DNA of 24,407 nt from Propionibacteriaceae bacterium (GCA_905372155.1 CAJPNZ010000041.1:1-24407), one strand, 5' to 3'; shown: positions 1 to 8,193, counted from the first letter of the stretch. The notes: a model not told the origin generated them from the sequence alone. Numbers and translations: made by a program.

Positions 1-333
1 ATCTCCCCACCCCTGCCGGGTAGTGTGCATGATGCAAAGGCCATCAAGAAATCCGGATTCCTCACAACCCTCGACAGTCAAAGTCATATTGGAGACGAAG
101 GCTACATCGGTTTGGGAATGATCACCCCTACCCGGAAACCCGCTCATGGTGAACTCACCGACACCGATAAAAGAAACAACACGGCCATCAACCGTGTCCA
201 CTATCTCATTGAACGTGTCATCTCGAACCTCAAAACCTGGCGTGTCCTACACACCGATTACCGCCGCCCCTACAACACCTTCGAAACCACAATACAAGCT
301 GTCACGGGACTCATCTTCGCTTACACCTCATGA
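1..333 (+). mobile_element. IS5-type DDE transposase, 3' fragment (cut by window start)
   Basis: The reading frame is open from base 1 and ends at TGA 331-333, giving the last 110 residues of a transposase. The fragment has the DDE_Tnp_4-type C-terminus: a GDEGYIG segment (third-strand region with the second Asp), then a basic linker and the segment NRVHYLIERVISNLKTW, which carries the final catalytic Glu. The first catalytic Asp would lie upstream of the window. The frame is intact as far as it is visible. The right terminal inverted repeat is probably near 331-342; its complement begins GAGGCTTATTCA, which resembles IS5-family ends, but the left end is outside the window so this cannot be confirmed. 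The element ends immediately before a decaying lipoprotein gene. Confidence 0.85.
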
Positions 334-409
334 ATAAGCCTCATTGATGATGGTTTGCCAAGGTGTGGCACGCCCGCTTTCCGCGCCAACACATCCCAAG
401 GATGCAAGC

Positions 410-1279
410 ATGCTCGCTCGTTCACCGTACCCAGGCCTGTCTCGGGTGACCGCCATAGTGGTGGTTCTACTCATCGTTTTCCCGATCGCTGCGTGCGGGG
501 GAAGTGGCGTTCCTGGGCGGGTCGGCCCGCCGCTCTCGGCGTCAGAAGCCAAGGGCAAGAAATATCAGGATGTTGTCACTCGTTTCGAGAATGCCGGGTT
601 CACCAACGTCACGACCGAGGCGGTCGCGGACCTTGTCATTGGGTTGTTTGCTGGCGATGGCGAGGTGAAGGATGTGTCAATCGCCGGTGACTCCGATTAC
701 ACCAAGAATGAGAAATTTGCCCCGGATGCCCCAGTAGTCATCCGTTACCACACTTTCCCGGCGAAAGAGTCAGCAACCCCCGAGGCGGCAGAGACCCCGA
801 CGGATCAACCAAGCCCGTCCTCGAGTCCGCAATCTTCCACTCCGCCCACGCCTGAAGAAGTGCCCTCCGCCCCGGAGGCGACGTCTACGCCAGGAAACCT
901 GACCGTGGAAAACAACTCGGATCTGGTGGTTCTTCTGAGCCTAAAAGACCCGGCGGATCCCTCGGTTGCCGCTTTCGCCAGCAAATATCAAGGGCGGATA
1001 ATTTAATTCGACGGATGCGTCGTGGCGGTTTCCCAGCACGGATCAACGAAGACCCGCTTCGATTACCTGCTGTCCGCGGGGAATTACGATCCGGACAGTG
1101 CGGTGGGACCGAACTTCCAGTTCTCCGACATCAACTACTACGACTTCCATTTCCCCGCCGACCACTCGCCGGACAGCGTTCCCGTTGGAACCAATCTCCG
1201 AATCATCGCCGAAGTGGGAAAGTACGACAGCAAAACGAATCTGTTCCAACTCCGGCCGGTGAAAACAAACATGCGATGA
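410..1279 (+). pseudogene. DUF4839-domain lipoprotein broken by an in-frame stop
   Basis: From ATG 410 (AAGGA about 7 bases upstream) the protein begins with a basic N-terminus, a hydrophobic stretch and a lipobox IAAC with Cys29, so it would be a secreted lipoprotein. A short PASTA-like region follows (residues about 40-100), then a Pro/Ser/Thr-rich linker, then a C-terminal DUF4839 domain. The frame is interrupted by TAA at 1004-1006 (codon 199), directly inside the domain: KYQGRII, stop, FDG. The same frame then continues without a break to TGA 1277-1279 with recognisable DUF4839 sequence (FQFSDINYYDFHF, VGTNLRIIAEVGKY). Relatives have an acidic residue before FDG, so GAA to TAA is the simplest change. 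A further in-frame ATG at 344 sits against the upstream IS and is less likely. Function of DUF4839 lipoproteins is unknown; without read-through only the linker half would be made. Confidence 0.85.
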
Positions 1280-1363
1280 ATCAGAAGCCCGTTGCGTGAC
1301 ATTGCGGAAGGCCTGCACGCCAAACCCTGCGCGTTCGCTCCTTTCCCGTGTCACTGATCTTGA

Positions 1364-1390
1364 GGCTTCACAGAGGCCTTGGTGAAAGCC
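1364..1390. terminator. Candidate bidirectional hairpin between convergent genes
   Basis: GGCTTCAC (1364-1371) pairs with GTGAAAGCC (1382-1390) with one bulged A. It lies in the 121-base gap between the convergent lipoprotein and ATPase genes, where a terminator is expected. There is no T-run, so this is tentative. Confidence 0.35.
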
Positions 1391-1400
1391 CGAGCAGCCC

Positions 1401-2630
1401 TCACCGGGGCCAGTTTGAGGTGAGGTACGCCTCCACGGCGCGGTGCTGGAAGTGGTAGGGCCTGCCGCGCTGGATGATCCGACGATTGAGGTCCAGGCGT
1501 TGTGCGGTGGGGCCTGCGTCGGTTGCCTTCGCGTGGCCCATCTTCCGTGCGATGTTCGTCAGGGAGCGTTTCTCCGGTGCGAGCTCGGCCATTGCCTCGA
1601 TGAACTCGCGTTCGCGGGCCGGGAGTCGGTCGAGGATGCGTTGTACGTGTGCCTCTGCCTCGGGTGCGGCGGTCGTCCAGCCGGTTCTGACGTGGTCGGG
1701 GGTGATGAGGTTGTCCGTTCCCGCGTACCAGGCGCGTTCTCCCGCCAGTTGGAACAGGAAGGGCTCTCCGCGGGCCAGATCGACGATGGCGCGTTGGGCT
1801 TTCGGTTCCATGAACACCCTGTCGGTGCCGCCGGCATCGTTGGCTACCGGCCAGCCTTCGGTGACGAAGGGTTGGAGTGCGGTCATGAGCGCCTCGTCGT
1901 CGATGGCGCCAAGAAACGTGGTCTGGAACCGGCGCGCGAAAGTGGCACCTGTCCTCGCCCCGGCCATGTCCGCGAACTCGGGCAGGCCCGTGAGGTACAC
2001 CGCAATGGGTAGCGCCCTGTCCATCCGTACCCCGCCCGGAGCCGTGGCGGGTTCCTCGTGGGTCAGTGCGTCGCCGAGGGCGACGAGCAGCTGCGATCGG
2101 GTGTGCTCATCGGCGATGTTCTGCACCTCGTCGACGTGAAGGATCACCATGACGTCCTGCTGCCGGAGCGCCGAACGGCCGATCTCGACCAGGAGATCGG
2201 TGAGGGCGGTGTACGCCTCGGGGCCATCGGGGGCGCGAACGGAGAGCGAGATGCCCGACGCGGCGACCGTCTCGATCCTGCGCAGAAGGTCGCCGATGCG
2301 CTGCTCCCGTGCGGCCGGAAGCCCTGCCATGGATGCCAACTCCAGGAGCGCGGAGGCGACTCTTTTGATGGGGTCGGTGCCCGATGGGATGCGAAGTTGC
2401 GGTGTCACCCAGCCGCCTGCCTCGAAGGCCTCGCGCGCGATTCGGCGCACGAGTGAGGACTTGCCGGAGCCCGCCTCGCCGAGAACGGTGCGGCCCCGCT
2501 CGTGAATGCCGGACAGACGGCGTGGACGAAGAACGTCCCGCCAATCGCTGAGTTGGCTGGTGCGGCCGGCCCACACTGCGGGAACCGTGTCCGATCCCGG
2601 ACTGAAGGGCGAGTCGAGCGGAATCCTCAC
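1401..2630 (-). CDS. AAA+ ATPase (ORC/Cdc6-STAND-like ATP-binding protein)
   Basis: A 409-residue cytoplasmic P-loop ATPase. The Walker A motif is GEAGSGKSS (about residues 51-59) and the Walker B motif is VMVILHVDE (160-168), followed by QN, a layout typical of ORC/Cdc6-like and STAND-type ATPases (COG1672 flavour). The last about 80 residues (ITPDHVRTGW to SNWPR) look like a winged-helix, DNA-binding type domain. The frame stays open upstream to 3335, but that stretch has no family-like sequence and crosses the antisense toxin remnant. I start at GTG 2630 because it sits just behind a TAAACT box within a double palindrome, which suggests a leaderless mRNA; there is no Shine-Dalgarno sequence. 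It is alone on its strand, separated from the next minus-strand gene by the vapC remnant. The specific role is unknown. Confidence 0.8.
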   Translation of the reverse strand: MRIPLDSPFSPGSDTVPAVWAGRTSQLSDWRDVLRPRRLSGIHERGRTVLGEAGSGKSSLVRRIAREAFEAGGWVTPQLRIPSGTDPIKRVASALLELASMAGLPAAREQRIGDLLRRIETVAASGISLSVRAPDGPEAYTALTDLLVEIGRSALRQQDVMVILHVDEVQNIADEHTRSQLLVALGDALTHEEPATAPGGVRMDRALPIAVYLTGLPEFADMAGARTGATFARRFQTTFLGAIDDEALMTALQPFVTEGWPVANDAGGTDRVFMEPKAQRAIVDLARGEPFLFQLAGERAWYAGTDNLITPDHVRTGWTTAAPEAEAHVQRILDRLPAREREFIEAMAELAPEKRSLTNIARKMGHAKATDAGPTAQRLDLNRRIIQRGRPYHFQHRAVEAYLTSNWPR

Positions 2631-2633
2631 GAC

Positions 2634-2673
2634 GATAAGTTTATCAACGGATGAGTTTCTTGATAAACTTATC
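2634..2673 (-). promoter_or_regulatory. Promoter/operator of the ATPase gene: 14-bp inverted repeat
   Basis: GATAAGTTTATCAA (2634-2647) and TTGATAAACTTATC (2660-2673) are exact reverse complements separated by 12 bases. Each arm is itself a near-palindrome (GATAA-NN-TTATC). Read on the minus strand, TTATCA in the distal copy can serve as -35 and TAAACT in the proximal copy as -10, with about 17 bases between, and GTG 2630 falls at about +1. A repressor bound to these sites would cover the whole promoter. The promoter assignment is inference; the repeats are directly visible. Confidence 0.6.
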
Positions 2674-3023
2674 AAGAGATTTGGATTGTTCCACGGTTGA
2701 GTGGCTCGACCGGACCGCGGACGCGCTGGTTTCCAGCGACCTGCTCGAAACCGAGTTGCGGCGCATCGCCTGTCTGGGAGGGCATTGATCAGGTTGCCGT
2801 GACCCGGATCCTCGACGGGGTCGGGCGGGCTGCTCTTGACCGGGCGGTTTACCGCGGCGCGGGTCTGTTGCCCATGCCATACCTGCGGGGCCTCGAGGTG
2901 TTGCACTTCGAAGCGGCAATACGACTCGATGCCACCGCGGTTCTCACCTACGACCACAGGCTCGGCAAGGCGGCCCGGGCCGTGGGGCTTCAGGTGATCG
3001 CGCCCGGAACAGCGTACGTGTGA
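2651..3023 (+). pseudogene. vapC-like PIN-domain toxin remnant (5' end lost, frameshifted)
   Basis: Two overlapping frames together resemble the body of a VapC PIN toxin. In one frame, from 2699 to the TGA near 2785, the text EWLDRTADALVSSDLLETELRRIA matches the region after the first helix. The family sequence then resumes in another frame from GIDQVAVTRILDGV through LRGLEVLHFEAAIRLDATAVLTYDHRL to stop 3021-3023, including the conserved TYD Asp. The N-terminal strand with the catalytic DTSA-type Asp is absent; its place is taken by the palindrome region of the neighbouring ATPase promoter. No antitoxin gene precedes it. So the gene is dead both by loss of its start and by a frameshift around 2780-2790. 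Confidence 0.75.
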
Positions 3024-3117
3024 AGGCCGGTGATCGGACAGGAGAAGCAGCGGAGCGGGGCGATCTGGAGATCGCGGTATAGCCCGCGACCCTGTCGGTC
3101 GCCACGGAGAGGTCTGC

Positions 3118-6100
3118 TCATTCGCCGGGGACATCTCCCGACGTGCAACGTCGCCACGCTTCGGTGAAAAGCTGCCCGAAAGGAACCAACGGAACCACCA
3201 CGGACAGCCGGGGAAGAACCTTGGGCGCATCCTCGAGATCGTAGAATGAGGACTTCCACGACTCCATGGGCAGGTGGGGGGTTTTCGCCTCCTGCCAGCC
3301 GCCGGGCAGAAACAGGGAACGTCCCGCGCGCGCACGCCTGGCCCGCACGATCAGGTCCTTCTCCAGCAGAGGAGCGGCGGCCCTTTCCCGTTCGGCCTTC
3401 CGCCATCCGTTCCAGAGGGCGATGTTCTTGTCGGTGGGGTTGTGGAGAGCCAGGAGCTGCAGCCAGTAACGGGCCGGACCCTCCGGGAGACCGAACCTGG
3501 CCGCCACCTCCGCCACGATCCCGGGTGCGGTGACCAGCGGATCCTGCGACCAGCCGTCGCCGGGGGCGCACAGATCCGCCTGGATCCCTCGATAGGGGGA
3601 GGGGTCGAACCCGGACTCGAAGTCGTCGAGACGCCCGGCCAGCCAGGCACGCAGAGGATCGTCGCGGCGCAGCCTGGTGGCCAGCCAGAGCCACGTCGAG
3701 ATCAGGGACTTTTCGAGTTCTTCGGAAGAACGCAGCGCTTCCAAGCTTCTTGCACCGGCATAGGGGAATTCCTGCTCCGCAGCCAGGACGATCTCCTCCG
3801 GGAACCGGACATCATCCTCACCCAGGCCGAAATCTTCGATGATCGCGTCCACGTCAGGTCCTTCGGCCACCACCCTTTCGGGGTCCCGGGCCCCGGCAGC
3901 GAGAATCCTCATCAGGCGGAGAGGGTCCTGGTCCCGCAGAAATGCCCTCGCCATTTCGGCTTCTTTGGGCGTGAGCCCCAGCAGTACGCGCACCTCCTTC
4001 GGCAGGAAATCGGACTTCCATGTTTTGAAGTTGCGCGGCCCGCCCAGAAGGAGGGCGACGGCGCCGCGCAGCCACCCCAGTCCCTCGGCCAGTCGGGCGA
4101 CCTCGTCGGGACGCCATTCAGGCGCCCCCGTGGAGAGCAGCGCCTGGAAGGCCGCCGTCAATTCCTCGGCGGGAATCCCCTGGGCCCGCAGCAACACTTT
4201 TGTCGGTGCGCCGTCAACATGTCCGGGGACACCGCCGCCGGGCGAGTAGACCGTCATCTCGTAGGACCTCCCCGGCATCCGCAGGAACATGGCGGGGCCG
4301 GTCGGGGTATCGATCAGGCTGCCGGGGTGGTGAACCGGCATGTCCCGGGTGCGTTCGAAGGTGAAGACGACGGTATCGGGTGAATAGAGCCCGGAATCGA
4401 TGACGGCCGCGACGGCGGCGGCCGCGGACGCCACGACATCGCGGTCTAGCAGCGGAGCCGAGGCCAGGGCCAGCACGACCTCCGGCAGGACCAAAGGCAG
4501 GTACTCGAGTTGGGGAAGCGTGCCCACCGTCACGTTCTCACCGGCCAACGCCCTGCGCACCTCGGTCAGCTGTTCCCGGGTGGAGGCGCTGGAGCCGTGA
4601 CCCATCCACTCGGCCACCTTCAAGTCGGGCTTGGGCGGGGGTGTCGTGACGGGTTTCTTCTCAGGTGGGGTCAGCAGGTCAGCAGCCCAGGTGGCCAGCG
4701 CCTTGATGCGGGACGCGAGCCACACCGCGGCGTTTGTCAGGGCCGGATCGGTGGTTCCCAGCAGATTCTCCGCCGCCGCGCGGGCATCCGGGGCGATCGG
4801 TTCTCGTGACGTGGGCCAGGTGGAGAACCGACCGTACTGGAGTTCCGTCTCCGGGACGGCGTTCAGGAGCGACGTGACGTCCTCGGGTGTCACGGCGCGG
4901 AGTCGCGCGCTGACAGCGGCGTCACGGATCCGGAACCAACGCCAGCCGCTCAACGGGACTCGGTGCAGGACGTGCGTGTTGCCGAACTCGTCCTGCGCGG
5001 GGAACAGTAGCTGATCGTCCTCGCGGTGGAGGCCGCCGTCCTCGTCGATCCACCAGCTTTCACCGACCCCGGGGAGCGCCGCCCGCCCTGCCTGGGCAGC
5101 TGGTGGCTCCGGTGGAGGTGTTTCCCGGTGGGTTTCAGGGTCATCGGACCAGGTGAGGCACCAGGTGCTGCCGCGCAGCCAATGGCAGCCGGTGACGGGG
5201 CCGTTCAGGACGTAACGCCACTCCTGAGGTCTGGCACCCAGGCGGGGTTGGTGGAACCTTGCCTCGGCGATGCGCTGGTCGCCGTCGAGCCAGATCACCC
5301 GGCCCCGGGCCGCCACCCCGACCGCCGTCCCGGACTCGTGGAAGGTGATCGCCGCGGCGGGGTCGTCGCGGTGCAGCTCGGCGACCGCTGCCTCCAGGGC
5401 GGGCCAGGTGTACTCGGTGAGCATGCCGTCGCGGAAAGCCCCAGCGAGGAGCCGAGGGCCGTCGCAGAGCTGCAGGAGCCGGGCCATCTGCCCGGGAAAC
5501 AGAGCGTGCCCCTGCGGGGAAAACAGGGGGCGGACGGCGCGGAGCCCGTCGAGGGCCGTGAGCATCGTCGACGACTCGTCCACGGCCGAACCGAGCCACG
5601 AACCGAGCATCGCGCGGCTGCCCTCGTGGGCCAGCAGGACCTCCGCATTTTCCCTGAGCAACCCGACAAGAGCGGGAAGACTCGTATGGGAGAACGGGCT
5701 GCGGGCCAGATGGGTCAGCTCCGGGCGATTCTCGCCGTTCACCCAGCCGTTGAACCAGGTGGGAAACAGCTCCTCCGGCACGTCAGCGCCCGCCTCGAGC
5801 AGCGCGTCGCACAGCTCAGGAGTGACGGGGTGCCTGAACCGTACCGTCACACCGGCCAGGGGCAGCGTGCGAACCAGACGGCTGAGCCGGTTCCAGTAGG
5901 TGTAATGCCAGCGGGAATCCACGAACCGCCTCAGCCATGCGACGGCGTCACGGTTCCCGGAGCGGAGCTCGTCCACGATTCCGGTGGTCTCGATCAAGTC
6001 GAGCCAGGTGTCGGATTCGACCTCGGTGGGGTTCAAGTCGAAAAGCGCCGAACGAACCTGCGGATCCTGTCCGGCCAGATCGACGAGCCGGTCACGGTAG

Positions 6101-6672
6101 GACCTCCAGAAATCCTCCGGCGCCCGGGACAGGTACGCGGTTTCGAGGAGGTCACGCAGCAAACGGTTCTCGACCGCGACCCGGTCCGCTCCCGCCGCAT
6201 CGATCAGGCGCCGGACATCGGCTGCGAACCGCGGATACGGCGGCAGCCCGATCCTGGCGCGGTCAACAACCAACCCGATGAAGTAGTCCAGGGCCTCACC
6301 GGTGGGGCAACGTTGCAGCAGGGAGGCAGCCTCGACCGTCAACTCAGCGGCGCCGAGGGCACCGAGAGAGGAGAACTCCCTGAAAACTCGGCGGTGATGC
6401 TCCTCGTCAATGGGCAGGCCGTGGACCTCCTCTGCCTCGCGGGCCTTGGCGAACAGTTGCCTCACCACGGAGAGTTGTTCGTTGTGGAGCGCGATCCGGG
6501 TGCCCTCCTCGAGGAACGAGGGAATGAGACGTGGATCGGAGATGCCGAGTTCGGCGGCTTTGTCCAGGAGGAGGTCGCGGGCGAGTCCGGGTTTCTTCTC
6601 CATCAACTCATCGGCTCGTTCAAGGCAGGCGACGAGATCCGGGGGAAGGGGCTGCGAGGGCAGGGAGGTCAT
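3118..6672 (-). CDS. Large protein of unknown family (1184 aa)
   Basis: This is a single intact 1184-residue frame. The start ATG 6672 is preceded by GGGAAAGG at good spacing; the frame is open further upstream but has no RBS there. I do not recognise the family. There is no signal peptide, no membrane segment, no Walker motif and no obvious catalytic signature. The N-terminal about 480 residues are rich in amphipathic helices and look like a helical-repeat scaffold. The middle (about 490-650) is Trp-rich with short strands (WRYVLNGPVTGCHWLRGSTWCLTW; WWIDEDGG; LSGWRWFRIRD) and resembles beta-repeat units. A Pro/Lys linker (about 715-735) leads to a second mixed region ending in PRLSVVVPLVPFG. 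Similar large proteins in actinomycetes can sit near MoxR ATPase or vWA genes, but none is in this window, so that link is speculative. No operon partner is visible. Confidence 0.75.
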   Translation of the reverse strand: MTSLPSQPLPPDLVACLERADELMEKKPGLARDLLLDKAAELGISDPRLIPSFLEEGTRIALHNEQLSVVRQLFAKAREAEEVHGLPIDEEHHRRVFREFSSLGALGAAELTVEAASLLQRCPTGEALDYFIGLVVDRARIGLPPYPRFAADVRRLIDAAGADRVAVENRLLRDLLETAYLSRAPEDFWRSYRDRLVDLAGQDPQVRSALFDLNPTEVESDTWLDLIETTGIVDELRSGNRDAVAWLRRFVDSRWHYTYWNRLSRLVRTLPLAGVTVRFRHPVTPELCDALLEAGADVPEELFPTWFNGWVNGENRPELTHLARSPFSHTSLPALVGLLRENAEVLLAHEGSRAMLGSWLGSAVDESSTMLTALDGLRAVRPLFSPQGHALFPGQMARLLQLCDGPRLLAGAFRDGMLTEYTWPALEAAVAELHRDDPAAAITFHESGTAVGVAARGRVIWLDGDQRIAEARFHQPRLGARPQEWRYVLNGPVTGCHWLRGSTWCLTWSDDPETHRETPPPEPPAAQAGRAALPGVGESWWIDEDGGLHREDDQLLFPAQDEFGNTHVLHRVPLSGWRWFRIRDAAVSARLRAVTPEDVTSLLNAVPETELQYGRFSTWPTSREPIAPDARAAAENLLGTTDPALTNAAVWLASRIKALATWAADLLTPPEKKPVTTPPPKPDLKVAEWMGHGSSASTREQLTEVRRALAGENVTVGTLPQLEYLPLVLPEVVLALASAPLLDRDVVASAAAAVAAVIDSGLYSPDTVVFTFERTRDMPVHHPGSLIDTPTGPAMFLRMPGRSYEMTVYSPGGGVPGHVDGAPTKVLLRAQGIPAEELTAAFQALLSTGAPEWRPDEVARLAEGLGWLRGAVALLLGGPRNFKTWKSDFLPKEVRVLLGLTPKEAEMARAFLRDQDPLRLMRILAAGARDPERVVAEGPDVDAIIEDFGLGEDDVRFPEEIVLAAEQEFPYAGARSLEALRSSEELEKSLISTWLWLATRLRRDDPLRAWLAGRLDDFESGFDPSPYRGIQADLCAPGDGWSQDPLVTAPGIVAEVAARFGLPEGPARYWLQLLALHNPTDKNIALWNGWRKAERERAAAPLLEKDLIVRARRARAGRSLFLPGGWQEAKTPHLPMESWKSSFYDLEDAPKVLPRLSVVVPLVPFGQLFTEAWRRCTSGDVPGE

Positions 6673-6864
6673 ATCGGGGCCTTTCCCGTTTCGCCATCGT
6701 CGCGGCGAATCGATCGGATCGGATGGCCCAACTGTACGTGACAGAGGCGGCGGATGAGCTCGCTCGTCACAAGGCGTTGCCGCAGGTCGGGGAACGGCCT
6801 TCACGAGACGCCCACCCACGACTCCTGTTCGTCCCGAGCTGTGGATCGGCGATCACCTCGTGGG

Positions 6865-6920
6865 CTCGAATTCGGCTCTTCGAGCGTGACCCCGATGTTT
6901 CCCCGGCATTTTCGGGAAAC
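6865..6920. terminator. Two candidate hairpins downstream of the DUF2330 gene
   Basis: GCTCGAA (6865-6871) pairs perfectly with TTCGAGC (6880-6886) around an 8-base loop. A second hairpin, GTTCCCCG (6898-6905) with CGGGAAAC (6913-6920), has one mismatch. Both lie just past the stop of the minus-strand DUF2330 gene and could terminate it. No T-run follows, so the assignment is tentative. The rest of 6673-6922 must hold the promoter of the large minus-strand gene but shows no convincing boxes. Confidence 0.4.
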
Positions 6921-6922
6921 GT

Positions 6923-7960
6923 TCACGGGCGGCCGGCACGAACAGGGCCCGCCTGCTGCGTCCTGCGGTACCTGCGGATGATCAACCACGCGAGGATTCC
7001 GACCAGCAACAGTGCCGGGTAGGCCTTCCACACGGGGATGTCAACGTCGTAGGTGGACACGTATCCCTCATCGGAATCGGCCTGGGTGAAACGGATGTCA
7101 TCGGTGATCTCCGTCGGCATGAAGTTGCCCTCCACCGCAGTCAGGTAGCGCTCACCATCGCCGAGGCCCAGCTCATTCACCGGGACCTTCCCGGCGAACT
7201 TGACGTTCAGGTCGTGTGAATACGAGGTCGGTCCCTGCGCATCCATGCGGTGATCCGCCAGCACGAAGAGCTTCACCCCTTGGCGCTTCTGGGCATGCCG
7301 TGACAACTTGATGGGATAGATCGGCTCATTGGTGGGGAACTCCATGCGCAGCGAGTCCAGGCCGCTCGACAGCGCCGCCGAGTCGCCGCCGGGCGTCAAC
7401 CGGGTCGCGGTGATCTGCCAGCCGGCGTCGAGATACTCCTGAAAAGTTGTTTCCACCTCTTTTCGGGCCGGGAACCCGTTGGCGTCCAGCCAGTCATTGA
7501 CCGCGGCGGCGCTGGTGCCCTGCAGGGTGGTCACCTCGAACGGCCCCACCGTCTGGACGTCGACGACCTGAACCCCGGGGGCCGCTCCCTCCTTGGGCCC
7601 ACCAACCCCGGATTGCGGTCCTCTGTCCCTGGAGTCGGGCAGGAACTGTGGCACGTACCGGGGGCGAGGTTTGGTCAGTTCCTTGAGCCGGCCGAAGACG
7701 TCCTTGTCACCCAGGCTGACCTTTCCCCCAGGAGGCAGCGGCATGATCCAGGCCGCTGTGGAAGCCTCACCATCGAGGTGCATCACCATGTCAATGCGCT
7801 CCCGCCCGTCGTTCATCACCACGAACGCGGTCTCAGCATTGATGTTCGCCTCCGAGTCGGTCACCAGGACCCCGCACGCGCACGCCTGCGCAGGGGTCGG
7901 CAGCCATGACGTTGCGACGATGAACAACAGGCCCAGGGCGATGCGGAGAGCGTTCTTCAC
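6923..7960 (-). CDS. DUF2330 domain-containing secreted, membrane-anchored protein
   Basis: A 345-residue protein. Starting at GTG 7960, residues 1-26 form a textbook signal peptide (Lys near the start, hydrophobic core, then PAQA before CACG). The mature part begins with the CACG motif seen at the start of many DUF2330 proteins, and continues with family-like segments (ETAFVVMNDGRERIDMVMHL, AWIMPLPPGGKVSLGD, DGERYLTAVEG). A single membrane helix near residues 313-328 is followed by an RRYRR basic tail, so the domain faces the outside with its C-terminus inside. An in-frame ATG at 7990 is possible, but the paralogous leader copy at 8851-9019 conserves the GTG and not that ATG, and TACCCT lies 7 bases ahead of the GTG, suggesting a leaderless transcript. 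Molecular function is unknown. Confidence 0.88.
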   Translation of the reverse strand: MKNALRIALGLLFIVATSWLPTPAQACACGVLVTDSEANINAETAFVVMNDGRERIDMVMHLDGEASTAAWIMPLPPGGKVSLGDKDVFGRLKELTKPRPRYVPQFLPDSRDRGPQSGVGGPKEGAAPGVQVVDVQTVGPFEVTTLQGTSAAAVNDWLDANGFPARKEVETTFQEYLDAGWQITATRLTPGGDSAALSSGLDSLRMEFPTNEPIYPIKLSRHAQKRQGVKLFVLADHRMDAQGPTSYSHDLNVKFAGKVPVNELGLGDGERYLTAVEGNFMPTEITDDIRFTQADSDEGYVSTYDVDIPVWKAYPALLLVGILAWLIIRRYRRTQQAGPVRAGRP

Positions 7961-8066
7961 ATGGGTCAGGGTATGAGGCGGTCGGCTCATCCCGGTCAGG
8001 AGCCTGTGCGCGGGATGTGGCGGAAAAGACCGAGAGCAGGGGACGTGGATGTGTCGGCCAGCAAGG
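7893..8066. repeat. Duplicated segment, copy A (DUF2330 5' end plus upstream DNA)
   Basis: This stretch matches 8845-9019 at roughly four bases in five by eye. It covers the signal-peptide codons of the DUF2330 gene, its start region and about 90 bases upstream; the far end resembles the last codons of the hxlR gene present in copy B. Both copies are in the same orientation and flank the rsfS'-phosphatase segment. Confidence 0.8.
7968..7973 (-). promoter_or_regulatory. Candidate -10 box of the DUF2330 gene
   Basis: On the minus strand TACCCT fits TAnnnT and ends 7 bases before GTG 7960, the spacing expected for a leaderless mRNA. The same box is kept in the duplicated leader at 8921-8926. 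No good -35 box is seen. Confidence 0.4.
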
Positions 8067-8079
8067 TATCGTTGCTTGA

Positions 8080-8193
8080 GGTGCCGGCCATGGCGATCTC
8101 GTCCGCTACTCCCGGGAACGGCTGTGGAAGGACCTGCCAGCGGTTGCGCTGGACATTGACCAGGCCCCGAAGGAAAGCATCGAGGTATTGTGA
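8080..8193 (+). pseudogene. Probable 3' remnant of rsfS (ribosomal silencing factor)
   Basis: A 37-codon open stretch beginning right after an in-frame TGA (8077-8079) and ending at TGA 8191-8193 reads GHGDLVRYSRERLWKDLP followed by AVALDID. This resembles the conserved RsfS C-terminus (…YYxLERLWKDCPVV…). In actinobacteria rsfS is commonly followed by a histidine phosphatase gene, and here the TGA overlaps the phosphatase GTG start by four bases (GTGA), as in an operon. The first two thirds of rsfS are missing, and the truncation point coincides with the end of duplicated copy A. Identification rests on a short motif plus context. Confidence 0.55.

Noticed and set aside
1015..1299. Separate gene in another frame after the lipoprotein stop
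   Set aside because: The DUF4839 sequence lies in the lipoprotein's own frame (1007-1279); this frame is a shadow.
2631..3335. N-terminal extension of the ATPase to 3335
   Set aside because: The translation is Arg/Pro-rich without family resemblance and is antisense to the recognisable vapC remnant.
3274..4383. Plus-strand frame of 369 codons
   Set aside because: Same reason; it mirrors the codon pattern of the minus-strand gene.
5026..6741. Long plus-strand frame (571 codons) opposite the 1184-residue gene
   Set aside because: Antisense shadow of high-GC coding DNA: Gly/Arg/Pro-rich low-complexity translation, no domain, no ribosome-binding site.
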